Source: Verrucomicrobiaceae bacterium (lineage in GTDB: Bacteria; Verrucomicrobiota; Verrucomicrobiia; Verrucomicrobiales; DEV007). Taken from it: a stretch of 50,237 nucleotides of DNA. Position numbers and translations under genes: made by a program. The stretch spans positions 1 to 50,237 of the forward strand of contig SHBV01000020.1 in assembly GCA_004211885.1 (NCBI GenBank), written 5' to 3'. Position 1 is the first letter of the stretch; each line of letters starts with the position of its first letter. Under the pieces are notes generated by a model. The model made no database searches and had not been told where the DNA came from. It saw only the letters and a list, made by a program, of their open reading frames with translations. Shown piece after piece: positions 33,991 through 43,367 of the stretch.

Positions 33991-34992
33991 TTATTGATCC
34001 GTTTCTGGTCTTGGGTCCCGGGCTAACAGATCTTCCATTGCTTGTGCGGGATTCTTGTCGCCGATGATCACGGAATAGGCTTCGGCAATTATGGGTGCTT
34101 CTACCTCGTTACGTTTAGTAGATTCGTAGAATGATTCAGTATTAGGAACACCTTCAGCAACCATATTCATTGAATTAACTATATCGTTAATTTTCTTACC
34201 TTCGCCAATGAGCCTACCGACCCGGTTGTTTCTACTGTAAGTGCTGTAGCAAGTTACTATAAGATCGCCAACACCTGATAGCCCTTGGAAAGTTTCTGCT
34301 TGCCCTCCTAAGGCTGTTCCTAAACGTGTCATTTCAGCCAAGCCTCGAGTAACGAGAGCTGATTTTGCATTATCACCGAGGCCTAACCCATCCGAAATCC
34401 CAGCACAAATTGCATATACATTTTTTGCCGCTCCTCCCAGTTCTATTCCTGCTACGTCGGTACTTGTGTAGGTTCTGAACCAAGGCAATGAAAAAATTGA
34501 TTGAAGAGAATTGGCGATTTTTTCATTTTTACACCCTATGACGGCTGCTGTTGCGAGACGTTTGCCTACTTCTTCCGCATGGTTAGGACCGCTTAGCACC
34601 GCGGTAATATTGTCTGGTAAATGAGAGGAAATAATTTCACTCATACGATGCCCCGTTTCACGTTCAAGGCCTTTGGTACAAGATAAGATGATAGATTCTT
34701 TTGCAGGCTTTACTTGAGCTAAATCTTCAGAAAATTTCCGTAAACCTGTTGATGGAACTACGCAAACTAACAGTTCGGATTTAGCAGCGAGTTCTAAATC
34801 TGAAGTGGGGATTATCGATTCTTTTAAATTAACGCCTGGCAGGTACAATTTATTTTCTCTAATTTTTGCCATCTGGCTGGCATGATCGGAGTTGCGACAC
34901 CATAAAGTAACATCAAGACCCTTTTCGGCTACTACGGTTGCTAGCGCGGTGCCCCAACTGCCAGCACCAAGGATTGAAACTGTTTCCATCAT
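33991..34992 (-). CDS. gpsA: Glycerol-3-phosphate dehydrogenase (NAD(P)+)
   Basis: 333 residues. Reduces dihydroxyacetone phosphate to sn-glycerol 3-phosphate for phospholipid synthesis. The N-terminal Rossmann motif is VSILGAGSWGTALA. Other marks are SCTKGLE, LSGPNHAEEV (family usually LSGPSFAxE) and the catalytic lysine in ELGGAAKNVYAICAG near residue 190, then GLSGVGDLIVTCYSTYSRN. It overlaps the end of plsY by four bases, so precursor supply and acyl transfer are coupled in one operon. Confidence 0.96.
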   Translation of the reverse strand: MMETVSILGAGSWGTALATVVAEKGLDVTLWCRNSDHASQMAKIRENKLYLPGVNLKESIIPTSDLELAAKSELLVCVVPSTGLRKFSEDLAQVKPAKESIILSCTKGLERETGHRMSEIISSHLPDNITAVLSGPNHAEEVGKRLATAAVIGCKNEKIANSLQSIFSLPWFRTYTSTDVAGIELGGAAKNVYAICAGISDGLGLGDNAKSALVTRGLAEMTRLGTALGGQAETFQGLSGVGDLIVTCYSTYSRNNRVGRLIGEGKKINDIVNSMNMVAEGVPNTESFYESTKRNEVEAPIIAEAYSVIIGDKNPAQAMEDLLARDPRPETDQ

Positions 34993-35669
34993 ACTTTGTT
35001 TTTAATTTTTCGTTCGAATCGATCCTCTTCTCCTTTGATGAGGCGTTGAATGTTTGATCGGTGTCTCCAAACCGCCATGGCGGCTGCAATGATGCCGAAA
35101 ATGATTACAGGCGAAGACGAATTAATATCAGGAAATAAATAGTTGTGGCTTAGAGAAACTGTCAGGATTGGAATTGAAAATGCAGCAGCTATTGATGCAA
35201 TAGCAACGTACCTGCTTGAGAAAAAAACCAGAATCCATACGAGCGTTGATCCAATTAGAACTTCTGGTAAGAATGACATTATGGCGCCGGCAGAAGTGGC
35301 TATGCCTTTGCCACCCTTGAAACCAAGCCAGAAAGTATAATTGTGACCAAGAATTGCTCCTATCGCTAGAAGGACATAAATTGTCCCCTCAATTTTTTCA
35401 TCACCTAGCATGCTGTCTGGGAGTTGGTTAATGATTATCCCACTCCCAATCAGAACCGGTAAGTATCCTTTCAAAATATCTAGTATCAGAACAATTATTC
35501 CGACTTTGCGTCCAAGAGTTCGCAGCACATTTGTGGCTCCTATGTTGCCACTGCCTTGATTACGTATGTCTACGCCAAGACATTTTGATATCCAAAATCC
35601 AAAAGGTAATGAACCAACGATGTAAGCGGCCAAGATTCCGATTGTGCAAGTAAGATAAGGGAATTCCAA
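34989..35669 (-). CDS. plsY: Glycerol-3-phosphate acyltransferase PlsY
   Basis: 226 residues, integral inner-membrane protein with about five hydrophobic segments. It transfers acyl from acyl-phosphate to glycerol 3-phosphate. Conserved motifs: GSLPFGFWISK (motif 1), QGSGNIGATNVLRTLGRKVG (phosphate loop), and GHNYTFWLGFKGGKGIATSAGA (motif 3). The C-terminal RHRSNIQRLIKGEED is typical. It is translationally coupled to gpsA and lies 5 bases after polX. Confidence 0.96.
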   Translation of the reverse strand: MEFPYLTCTIGILAAYIVGSLPFGFWISKCLGVDIRNQGSGNIGATNVLRTLGRKVGIIVLILDILKGYLPVLIGSGIIINQLPDSMLGDEKIEGTIYVLLAIGAILGHNYTFWLGFKGGKGIATSAGAIMSFLPEVLIGSTLVWILVFFSSRYVAIASIAAAFSIPILTVSLSHNYLFPDINSSSPVIIFGIIAAAMAVWRHRSNIQRLIKGEEDRFERKIKNKV

Positions 35670-35674
35670 TGTAT

Positions 35675-37423
35675 CTATGGTTTCTGTTTTATTCTTAATG
35701 TAGGCTCGATTTCGTCCAAAGGTAGGCAGTTGATAACATCATTAGGGCCGAGCCATCCTTTTTGGGCAATCTTGACCCCAAAATGAAGAAATTGAAAGTG
35801 TTCTGTTCTGTGGGCGTCTGGATTGATTGAGCACTTCACTCCTTTATCTCTTGCTTGTCTCCACCATCGCCAATCCATGTCGAGTCGGCGAGGGTTCGCA
35901 TTAATCTCGATATGAGTATGATTCGAAGCGCATGCGTCAATAACTTTAGAAACATCAACAGAATAGGGTTTTCTGCTCAATAGAAGTCTGCCAGTTAGGT
36001 GACCTATCATAGTCACGTAAGGATTTTCAATTGCTTTTATGATGCGGGCAGTCATTTCTTTTTCCGTTAATGAAAAAGAACTGTGAACAGAAGCAACGCA
36101 GTAATCTAGTTTTGCCAGAATTTCATCATCATAATCAAGGGATCCATCCTTGAGTATATCACACTCTACGCCTGAAAATATTCTAAAGTCATTGGGGCAT
36201 GAATTGTTGAGAGATTGAATTTTTTTTATCTGGGCTAGTAATTTTTCTTCGCTGAGCCCGTTAGCTTGAACCGAACTTTTGGAGTGGTCCGAAATTCCAA
36301 GGTATTGTAGGCCTAAATCTTTTGCTGCATTGGCCATTTCTTCGAGTGTATTTTTGCCATCGCTTGCCGTGGTATGATTGTGAAAAGTTCCACGCAGATT
36401 TTCTAGGATCACAAGTTCAGGCAATTTATTTTCGGAAGCGGCTTCAAGTTCACCGGAATTCTCACGTAAGCATGGATGAATCATTTTTAATCCTAATGCT
36501 TCGTAAAGATCAGATTCAGTGTGAATTGACTCTGAGATTGAGGAGTCAGCATCTGCATCAGTCTTGGGAATCAGGCCATATTCATTAAGTTTATATCCTT
36601 TTTTTAATGCGATTGCACGTACTTGAATATTATGACCTTTGCTTCCAGTGAAATAGTTAAGAGTGAATGGATATTCAGCATTCGAGACTGCACGAAGATC
36701 ACATTGAAGACCATTGTCTAATCGGATGCTCGATTTAGTTGAACCATTTGAAATTATTTCAACTACTGTATCCATATTGGCGAATGAATGAATGATTGAC
36801 TCTGGTGATTTTGTTGAAACTATGAAATCAAGATCGTGTAATATTTCCTTGCCCCTTCTGTAACTTCCCGCAATTGCAGCTTGTTCTGTGTCTGGATGAG
36901 AGCGAAGAAATTCGAGAATATTTTCTGCGATAGGAGCCACATCACCTAATCGGAAAGTATTAGCGTTATCTTCATGGAAAGAAATAGAATCAAGAATTTT
37001 AGAGACTGACTTTTTAGCAAACCCAGATATTTCCCCAACTTCGCCAGATTTGCAGAATTGTTTTAATTTTGAGATCGAATCAATTCCTAGCTGATCATAG
37101 AGGATCTTAATTTTTTTTGGGCCTAAATTTGAGATTTTAAAAAGATCAAATATACTTTGTGGAAATTCGTTTTTAAGATTTTCAAAATACTCAAGTTTTC
37201 CAGTGGCCGCTAATTCATGTATTTTTTGTGCAAGGGCTGTTCCAATTCCCTTGATACCTTTTAAATCGTCATCAAGGGCAAGTTTAATGATATCTCCACT
37301 ATAAGTTTCTACGATTTCGCTGCCTGTTCTATAGGCACGAATCTTGAATGCATTTTCACCTTTTAGCTCCAGGAGAATTGCAATTTTTTTTAGCACATCT
37401 ACGATTAGATCGCGTTTATCCAT
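35675..37423 (-). CDS. polX: DNA polymerase X family with PHP domain
   Basis: 582 residues. The N-terminal helix-hairpin-helix region (IKGIGTALAQKI, ISNLGPKKIKIL) binds DNA. The X-family nucleotidyltransferase site is GSYRRGKEILHDLDF near residue 187, with the Asp pair in DLDF. The C-terminal PHP phosphoesterase domain (from ~340) has metal ligands in FHNHTTASDG, ISDHSKSS, GVECDI, ASVHSSF, IGHLTGR and NPDAHRTEH. Bacterial PolX enzymes fill gaps in base-excision repair and have 3'-5' exonuclease activity from PHP. It heads the polX-plsY-gpsA run. Confidence 0.95.
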   Translation of the reverse strand: MDKRDLIVDVLKKIAILLELKGENAFKIRAYRTGSEIVETYSGDIIKLALDDDLKGIKGIGTALAQKIHELAATGKLEYFENLKNEFPQSIFDLFKISNLGPKKIKILYDQLGIDSISKLKQFCKSGEVGEISGFAKKSVSKILDSISFHEDNANTFRLGDVAPIAENILEFLRSHPDTEQAAIAGSYRRGKEILHDLDFIVSTKSPESIIHSFANMDTVVEIISNGSTKSSIRLDNGLQCDLRAVSNAEYPFTLNYFTGSKGHNIQVRAIALKKGYKLNEYGLIPKTDADADSSISESIHTESDLYEALGLKMIHPCLRENSGELEAASENKLPELVILENLRGTFHNHTTASDGKNTLEEMANAAKDLGLQYLGISDHSKSSVQANGLSEEKLLAQIKKIQSLNNSCPNDFRIFSGVECDILKDGSLDYDDEILAKLDYCVASVHSSFSLTEKEMTARIIKAIENPYVTMIGHLTGRLLLSRKPYSVDVSKVIDACASNHTHIEINANPRRLDMDWRWWRQARDKGVKCSINPDAHRTEHFQFLHFGVKIAQKGWLGPNDVINCLPLDEIEPTLRIKQKP

Positions 37424-37625
37424 AAAGGATTCTTAATTTATTTATTATCTAATTGGAAGGGAATGCGATTGTGAATCAATTAATTATTTAGGGGAATTTC
37501 TAAGTAGAATGCCTAAATATTAAAAACTTTTGATATTTAGTGAAAACTTTTGTAAATTTAGGACCTTCAATCGATTCTACTATCCAAATTAATTAAAGTA
37601 CTAAATTTTATTCGAAGCATTTATT
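37424..37625. promoter_or_regulatory. AT-rich divergent intergenic region with repeats
   Basis: 202 bases between polX and the kinase-like gene. It contains the perfect inverted repeat CTAAATAT (37513-37520)/ATATTTAG (37533-37540), and two direct copies of AAAACTTTTG followed by an AT stretch ending TTTAG (37523-37540 and 37543-37561). These may be regulator-binding sites for either gene; no firm promoter was assigned. Confidence 0.4.
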
Positions 37626-39608
37626 GTGATTAGTCAAGGATCAGATAATTCGGAAAATGTTTCTCAATGGGGTAATTTGCTTAGCGATATAAGTTTACGG
37701 CGATTACTCATTGTACAATGGGATAGGCATCAAAAAATTGCGCTTGGCAATGTTGCGGGTCGATTGGGATTTGAGGTAACGATTTGCTCAAGACCATCTG
37801 ATGCTAGGAATCTAATAGATGGTACAAGCTTCGATTCGATACTTATTGATAGTAAATCTTATGATGATGAATTGAAAAATTTTCTAAAATGGATTTCTTC
37901 TATAGGGAAAGAAAAACCATATGTGATACTTGCGATGAAGCGGGAGAATGTAGGCGATTTTCCAGGTCTTATCAGAAGTGGCGTGGATGATTTTTTGTTC
38001 GTTGAATCAAAGGAAGAAGAATTGATTACGCGTTTACAGATTATGGAGTCGAGGATCTGTCAACGAAGAACAGATCTGGAGAACTTTGCAAAGATCAAAC
38101 GTGACCATAATCGGTACGAGAGCCTCTTCCTCGAGTCACCTGAAGCTCTCCTAGTTCTGAAGAACCGGCGAGGCAAAGTCATTGGAGTGAATCGGGCCGT
38201 TAAATCAGTCCTTGGCTATGACGGTAAAGCATTGCTCGGGAAATATATGTCATTAATATTCCCTCAAATTTTTGGCAAGGATGGACATGCTACAAGTGGT
38301 GAAGTTTTGAGCGGATCAACGATTCTGAAAGCAATTTCTTATCGTCGACCAGATGGTAAGCATATGTATCTGGATATAATGATGTCTGCAATACCATGGG
38401 ATTCTGGGTATGCAGTTATGATGTTGTGTCGTGATGTGAGTTGGCGGGCAGGTGAAGAAGAGAGCAAAATTAAAGATTCAAAAGATCAGGCCCTAGCACG
38501 TTTTGCGGAAGGAATTGGTGATGAGTTTGGGGATCTTTTTACTTCTCTTGGAGGCAACCTGTCACTACTTGAGTCAGCCGAATATCTCAATGAAGAATCG
38601 CAAGATACAATTAAATGTTTGCAGCAGGCCTGTGAACGTGGCCGCGAGATAATTAGAGAGATCGCAACAGTTCGTGGAGGAAGAAAACCCAAGATGAAAA
38701 ATAAATTAGATTTGCCCGATTTTATAAGAAAAACGGTCCATTTCTCATTATTTGATTATGATAAAATTCTGCCTGTTTTTAATTTTGAAAAGGGTTTGTT
38801 TTCAGTGATGGGAGATGAAGAACAGATAAGGCAAATGCTCAATTCTTTGGTAGGAAATGCGGCAGAGGTAATGAGTGAATCAGGAACTAGAAATGGTAGG
38901 ATTATAATAGACGGGTTAAATGTAGTTATTGATGAGGAAAGCCCACTTCCATTGGATGTAGGTGATTATGTTCATTTAACTTTCAAAGACAATGGACCGA
39001 AATTGATGAATTCTGAAATTGATCAGATATTTGATCCCTATTTTAGCAGAGATAAAAGTGTTCGTGGTTTTGGATTGAGCCGTGCCGCTTCAATTTGTCG
39101 TTTACACAATGGATACATTTTCGCTAATCCTAAAGAAGATGGAGGAGCATGTTTTGAGTTATATCTTCCTGCCAATAGTAAAAATGATTTTCAGGCCAGT
39201 GGCGAAAGATCTAATGATTTAGCATTGCGTGTTCTTGTCCTTGACGATGAACCTCACATATGTTCCATGGTTGAAAAAGCGTTAACCAGAGAAGGGCATG
39301 AGGTGTTTTGCGTGTCTACTGGGAAAGCGGCTCTTAGGGCCTATGATAAGGCTGAAGAATTTGAAAGGCCTTTTGATGTATTGCTTTTTGATTTGGATGT
39401 TCGTGGTGGGATGAGGGGAGATGAAACTCTTGCTCAAATACGTGCAAAGAATCCAGGAGTTAAGGCCATTGTTACGACGGGTTATGTTGATGATACCGTC
39501 TTAGAAAACTACCTTGAGCATGGTTTTTGTGGTATACTTACCAAGCCATTTAGAATTTCTCATCTGACTTCGACGGTTGAACGTCTAGGCCATCAAAAAA
39601 ATGACTAA
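37626..39608 (+). CDS. PAS/HATPase/receiver hybrid sensor protein lacking the usual phospho-histidine
   Basis: 660 residues from GTG 37626; no signal peptide or membrane segment, so cytosolic. Residues ~25-140 are a receiver-like domain without the acidic pocket pair (LIVQWDRH). A PAS domain spans ~170-280 (YESLFLESPEALLVL, VLGYDGKALLGK). The dimerisation helix reads FAEGIGDEFGDLFTSLGG near 298; related kinases have AHDFNN here, so the phospho-accepting His is replaced by Asp. The ATPase domain is recognisable (N box LVGNAAEVM, G1 FKDNGPKL, G2 GFGLSRA). A C-terminal receiver (~535-655) has LDDEP, the phospho-Asp in LLFDLDV, TTGY and LTKPF. It may sense and bind ATP without autophosphorylating in the usual way. 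Confidence 0.88.
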   Translation: MISQGSDNSENVSQWGNLLSDISLRRLLIVQWDRHQKIALGNVAGRLGFEVTICSRPSDARNLIDGTSFDSILIDSKSYDDELKNFLKWISSIGKEKPYVILAMKRENVGDFPGLIRSGVDDFLFVESKEEELITRLQIMESRICQRRTDLENFAKIKRDHNRYESLFLESPEALLVLKNRRGKVIGVNRAVKSVLGYDGKALLGKYMSLIFPQIFGKDGHATSGEVLSGSTILKAISYRRPDGKHMYLDIMMSAIPWDSGYAVMMLCRDVSWRAGEEESKIKDSKDQALARFAEGIGDEFGDLFTSLGGNLSLLESAEYLNEESQDTIKCLQQACERGREIIREIATVRGGRKPKMKNKLDLPDFIRKTVHFSLFDYDKILPVFNFEKGLFSVMGDEEQIRQMLNSLVGNAAEVMSESGTRNGRIIIDGLNVVIDEESPLPLDVGDYVHLTFKDNGPKLMNSEIDQIFDPYFSRDKSVRGFGLSRAASICRLHNGYIFANPKEDGGACFELYLPANSKNDFQASGERSNDLALRVLVLDDEPHICSMVEKALTREGHEVFCVSTGKAALRAYDKAEEFERPFDVLLFDLDVRGGMRGDETLAQIRAKNPGVKAIVTTGYVDDTVLENYLEHGFCGILTKPFRISHLTSTVERLGHQKND

Positions 39609-39638
39609 TGGGATTAAGACTTTGAGGGTGCAGCAAAT

Positions 39639-41237
39639 TTAAAGCGTAACGAGTTTGGCGCTATGGATGCTTTCATATGCCAATAATTCCTCGCGTGCAG
39701 ATTGATCAAGGTGGTCGTCCAAGTTTAGTACTGTGAGTGCACGATCACCTACTTGATTTCTACTTAAGCACATGGTCGCAATATTTGCTTTGTGCTTGGA
39801 TAGAACCGTGCCTATAGCGCCCACAACTCCTGGAACATCAGTGTTACTGACTAATAACACATGACCAATTGGGTCTGCTTCTACACGGTGGCCGTTAATC
39901 GTAACAATTCTAGGAGTGGCCCCATAGAAAGTGCCTGAAATCGAAGCGCTTTCATTTTCATTAGTAGTTTCGATCTCGATTAATTCAGTGAATTCATTTT
40001 TATCTGATGGCCTAGTTTCACTCAAAGTCAGTCCCAGTTTTTCGGCTACTCCAGGCGCATTGATATAATTGACTGATTCTTCACCGCAGGCCCTTGCGAG
40101 ATAACCTTTTAAAGCTGCCCTTGTGACAAGAGATGTATCCATTTCGGCGACTTTACCAGAGTACCGTATGCATATCGACTCGGTCCCTTGTGGGGAAATT
40201 TGCGAGAGCATTTTACCCATGGACTCAGCTAAATTTAAATATGGCTCTAAGAGTTGAGCCGTCTTACTGTCAACGCTTGGTGTATTAACAGAATTGATAA
40301 TGGTGCCGTCGACTAAAAAGTTTCTAACGTTTCTAGCAATCTCAATGCCAACATTTTCCTGAGCTTCAGCTGTTGAAGCTCCTAGGTGCGGAGTGAAAAT
40401 AATTTTTTTGGACTTTAATAGAGCATATCCTTCGGGAGGAGGTTCACTTTCCTCATAAACATCCAATGCGGCTCCGGCAATGTGGCCAGATTCGATTGAA
40501 TCCAAAAGAGCATTTTCATCGATTAAGCCTCCCCTTGCGCAATTAATTATTCTTGCTCCAAGTTTGCATATTTTTAATCTTTTTTCATTGATGATATGTT
40601 TCGTCTCATCAGTCAGTGGCATGTGTAAAGTGATGAAATCAGCTTCCGCTACAATTGAATCTACATCCTGAAATAGTTCTACTTGTAATGTTTTGGCTCT
40701 GCTGGGAGAAAGGTAAGGGTCATAAGCAAGGACAGTCATTCCAAAAGCAATTGCTCTGCGGGCAAACTCTGTTCCAATGCGACCCATTCCCAAAATAGCT
40801 AAAGTTTTTTGATTTAACTCAACGCCTTTGTAATCTTTTCTGCCCCATCCGCCACCTGCGACTGTGGCATGTGCTTGTGGTATATTTCGCGCAAGAGATG
40901 CCATTAAACCAAAAGCATGTTCTGCAGTCGAAATGGTATTTCCAGCTGGAGTATTCATCACGATAACTCCGCTTTTTGTGGCTGCTGGTATTGCAATGTT
41001 ATCAACTCCAACTCCTGCCCTGCCTACAATTTTGAGTTTCGTAGCTTTACTGATTACGTCGTCAGTAATTTTTGTCTGCGAACGAACAATGATAGCTTCG
41101 TATTTTTCTGCATCTTTTAGCAATTCTTCTTCCGAAATTCCGATGCGAACATCGACATCTAACGAATCATCTGCTTTAAGTTCATCAATTCCTGCATCGG
41201 CGATTGGGTCTGCAACTAGAACCTTATGTTTTGACAT
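39639..41237 (-). CDS. serA: D-3-phosphoglycerate dehydrogenase
   Basis: 532 residues, the long form. Oxidises 3-phosphoglycerate, the first step of serine synthesis. The NAD-binding motif is LGMGRIGTEFARRA (near residue 150). Catalytic Arg is in ARGGLIDE, Glu in EESEPPP, His in TPHLGASTAEAQ. An intervening ASB domain (~320-450) and a C-terminal ACT domain (VPGVVGAIGTVLSKHKANIATM) follow, so serine feedback is likely. It converges with the kinase-like gene and is divergent from ilvD. Confidence 0.96.
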   Translation of the reverse strand: MSKHKVLVADPIADAGIDELKADDSLDVDVRIGISEEELLKDAEKYEAIIVRSQTKITDDVISKATKLKIVGRAGVGVDNIAIPAATKSGVIVMNTPAGNTISTAEHAFGLMASLARNIPQAHATVAGGGWGRKDYKGVELNQKTLAILGMGRIGTEFARRAIAFGMTVLAYDPYLSPSRAKTLQVELFQDVDSIVAEADFITLHMPLTDETKHIINEKRLKICKLGARIINCARGGLIDENALLDSIESGHIAGAALDVYEESEPPPEGYALLKSKKIIFTPHLGASTAEAQENVGIEIARNVRNFLVDGTIINSVNTPSVDSKTAQLLEPYLNLAESMGKMLSQISPQGTESICIRYSGKVAEMDTSLVTRAALKGYLARACGEESVNYINAPGVAEKLGLTLSETRPSDKNEFTELIEIETTNENESASISGTFYGATPRIVTINGHRVEADPIGHVLLVSNTDVPGVVGAIGTVLSKHKANIATMCLSRNQVGDRALTVLNLDDHLDQSAREELLAYESIHSAKLVTL

Positions 41238-41391
41238 GAGGCGACATAATTAGTGGATGCTGAAAAAATGTCAATGGGAGTCAAATATTTTTGGCTAAAA
41301 ACCTGCATTATAAGCGATCTGAGCAATTCTTTTGATGATCATAACGATCTGCGCTTGACCTTATCAGAAGGGTGGCCAAAATCTGCGGCAA

Positions 41392-43167
41392 ATGCCCAAA
41401 AAGAATACCGTGAAGAAAAAAACAGCAAAAGTTGCCAAGAAAGCTACTAAGAAAGTCACTAAGACGAAAAAAGCCAAATACAAGCCGCGTCAGTTTTCTT
41501 CAAAGGTTGTTGATGGTGATGACCGTGCTCCGAGTCGGGCAATGCTTCATGCTGTAGGTTTTCGAAAAGATGATTTTACGCGGTCACATGTTGGGATCGC
41601 CTCTACTTGGGCAAATGTTACACCTTGTAATATGCACATCGATAAGCTTGCGCGAGAAGCTGAAAAAGGCGTCAATTCGACAGGTGGGAAAGGTGTTATT
41701 TTTAATACGATAACTGTTTCGGATGGCATTTCTATGGGAACTGAGGGGATGAAGTATTCTTTAGTTTCAAGGGAGGTCATAGCGGATTCAATCGAGACTG
41801 TAGTAGCGGCTCAAGGTTATGATGGATTAGTAATGGTTGGCGGGTGTGATAAAAATATGCCGGGTTGCCTCATTGCGGCTGCTCGATTAGATAGGCCTGC
41901 GGTTTTCGTCTATGGCGGGACCATAATGCCAGGAGACCATAGGGGAAAGGATGTAGATATTGTATCAGTCTTTGAGGCGGTTGGGAAACGTGCCGCGGGT
42001 GAGATTAATACTCTTCAGCTTGAGGCTATTGAGGAGTGTGCCATTCCAGGGGCTGGTTCTTGTGGAGGAATGTATACAGCCAATACGATGGCAAGTGCGA
42101 TTGAAGCGATGGGAATGAGTCTACCCAATAGCTCTTCTCAGGCTGCTATTCATGCTGATAAAATGCGCGATGCAATGGACGCAGGGGCTGCAGTGAACTA
42201 CTTATTGGAAAAAGGCATTCGGCCTTCAGATATTTTGTGCAAGGAGTCGTTTGAAAATGCTATTACTATGGTCATAGCTTTGGGAGGGTCAACCAATGCA
42301 GTGTTACATTTATTGGCCATGGCTAATGCGGCGGATATTCCTCTTACGATTGATGATTTCACACGCTTAGGTGAAAAGACGCCGGTCCTCGCAGATTTGA
42401 AACCGAGTGGGGCCCATATGATGGCAAATCTTGTTCATATTGGAGGCACAGTTCCACTGATGCGAATTCTTATCAAAGAAGGTCTATTAAATGGTGATTG
42501 CCTCACGGTCACAGGCAAAACTCTTAAGCAAAATGTTTCTCGGTCAGAACTTAAATATCCTGCTGGGCAAGACATAATTAGGTCATTAGATGAACCTATT
42601 AAGAAAACAAGTCATTTAGTTATTATGAGGGGAAACATTGCACCTGAGGGAGCCGTTGCAAAGATAAGCGGTCATGAGGGTGAGAGTTTCAAGGGTAAAG
42701 CTCGTGTCTTTGATTCTGAGGAAGAGGCCCAAAAAGCAATTCTTGCTGGAAAGATTGTGGCGGGTGATGTTGTTGTTATTCGGTATGAAGGGCCCAAGGG
42801 TGGGCCAGGCATGAGAGAAATGCTTGGGCCTACTTCAGCAATTATGGGAAGAGGTCTTGGTGAGGACGTTGCTCTAATTACGGATGGCCGTTTTAGTGGA
42901 GGGACTCATGGGTTTGTGGTCGGTCACATTACACCTGAGGCATTCTGTGGTGGTCCGATAGCGCTGATAAAGGATGGTGATGAAATTACTATAGATGCTA
43001 ATAAGAGGGTAGTGGATCTTGATGTAACATCTTCAGAGATGAAGAAAAGAATGAAGTCATGGGAAAAGCCAGAGCCCCGTTATAAACGAGGGGTATTGGC
43101 TAAGTATGCATCGACAGTTTCTTCCGCATCAGAAGGGGCCGTGACTGACAAAAATCTTAATTTATAA
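41392..43167 (+). CDS. ilvD: Dihydroxy-acid dehydratase with lysine-rich N-terminal tail
   Basis: 591 residues. Dehydrates 2,3-dihydroxy acids in valine, leucine and isoleucine synthesis using an iron-sulfur cluster. Cluster and active-site motifs: [16 protein letters not shown] near residue 160, [14 protein letters not shown] near 225, and [19 protein letters not shown] near the C-terminus. Before the normal start of homology lies a tail of about 35 residues rich in Lys, Ala and Thr ([20 protein letters not shown]) resembling histone-H1-like tails. No later ATG precedes [14 protein letters not shown], so the tail appears real. It is divergent from serA (154 bases). Confidence 0.94.
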   Translation: MPKKNTVKKKTAKVAKKATKKVTKTKKAKYKPRQFSSKVVDGDDRAPSRAMLHAVGFRKDDFTRSHVGIASTWANVTPCNMHIDKLAREAEKGVNSTGGKGVIFNTITVSDGISMGTEGMKYSLVSREVIADSIETVVAAQGYDGLVMVGGCDKNMPGCLIAAARLDRPAVFVYGGTIMPGDHRGKDVDIVSVFEAVGKRAAGEINTLQLEAIEECAIPGAGSCGGMYTANTMASAIEAMGMSLPNSSSQAAIHADKMRDAMDAGAAVNYLLEKGIRPSDILCKESFENAITMVIALGGSTNAVLHLLAMANAADIPLTIDDFTRLGEKTPVLADLKPSGAHMMANLVHIGGTVPLMRILIKEGLLNGDCLTVTGKTLKQNVSRSELKYPAGQDIIRSLDEPIKKTSHLVIMRGNIAPEGAVAKISGHEGESFKGKARVFDSEEEAQKAILAGKIVAGDVVVIRYEGPKGGPGMREMLGPTSAIMGRGLGEDVALITDGRFSGGTHGFVVGHITPEAFCGGPIALIKDGDEITIDANKRVVDLDVTSSEMKKRMKSWEKPEPRYKRGVLAKYASTVSSASEGAVTDKNLNL

Positions 43168-43283
43168 TTAAGGGCCATATTCTGAAGGTGTGAGAATTTT
43201 ATGAAGTGGAAGCAACTTTCTCTGAATTATTATTTTTAGCAACCTCACAGAAATTTTTACCAACAATATGGTATTATAAATAA

Positions 43284-43316
43284 AAGAACCTTAAAGTAAG
43301 TAACTTTAAGGTTCTT
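43284..43316 (-). terminator. 14-bp hairpin between convergent ilvD and PQQ-propeller gene
   Basis: AAGAACCTTAAAGT (43284-43297) and ACTTTAAGGTTCTT (43303-43316) form a perfect 14-bp stem around AAGTA. On the minus strand it is followed by TTTATTTATAAT, fitting an intrinsic terminator for 43368-44606. On the plus strand no T run follows, though it may also stop ilvD transcripts. The rest of 43168-43367 holds nothing recognised. Confidence 0.65.
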
Positions 43317-43367
43317 AAGTCCACAGCCAACAGGCTCTGGGTCAAATTCGTTATTTAGTCTGAACTA

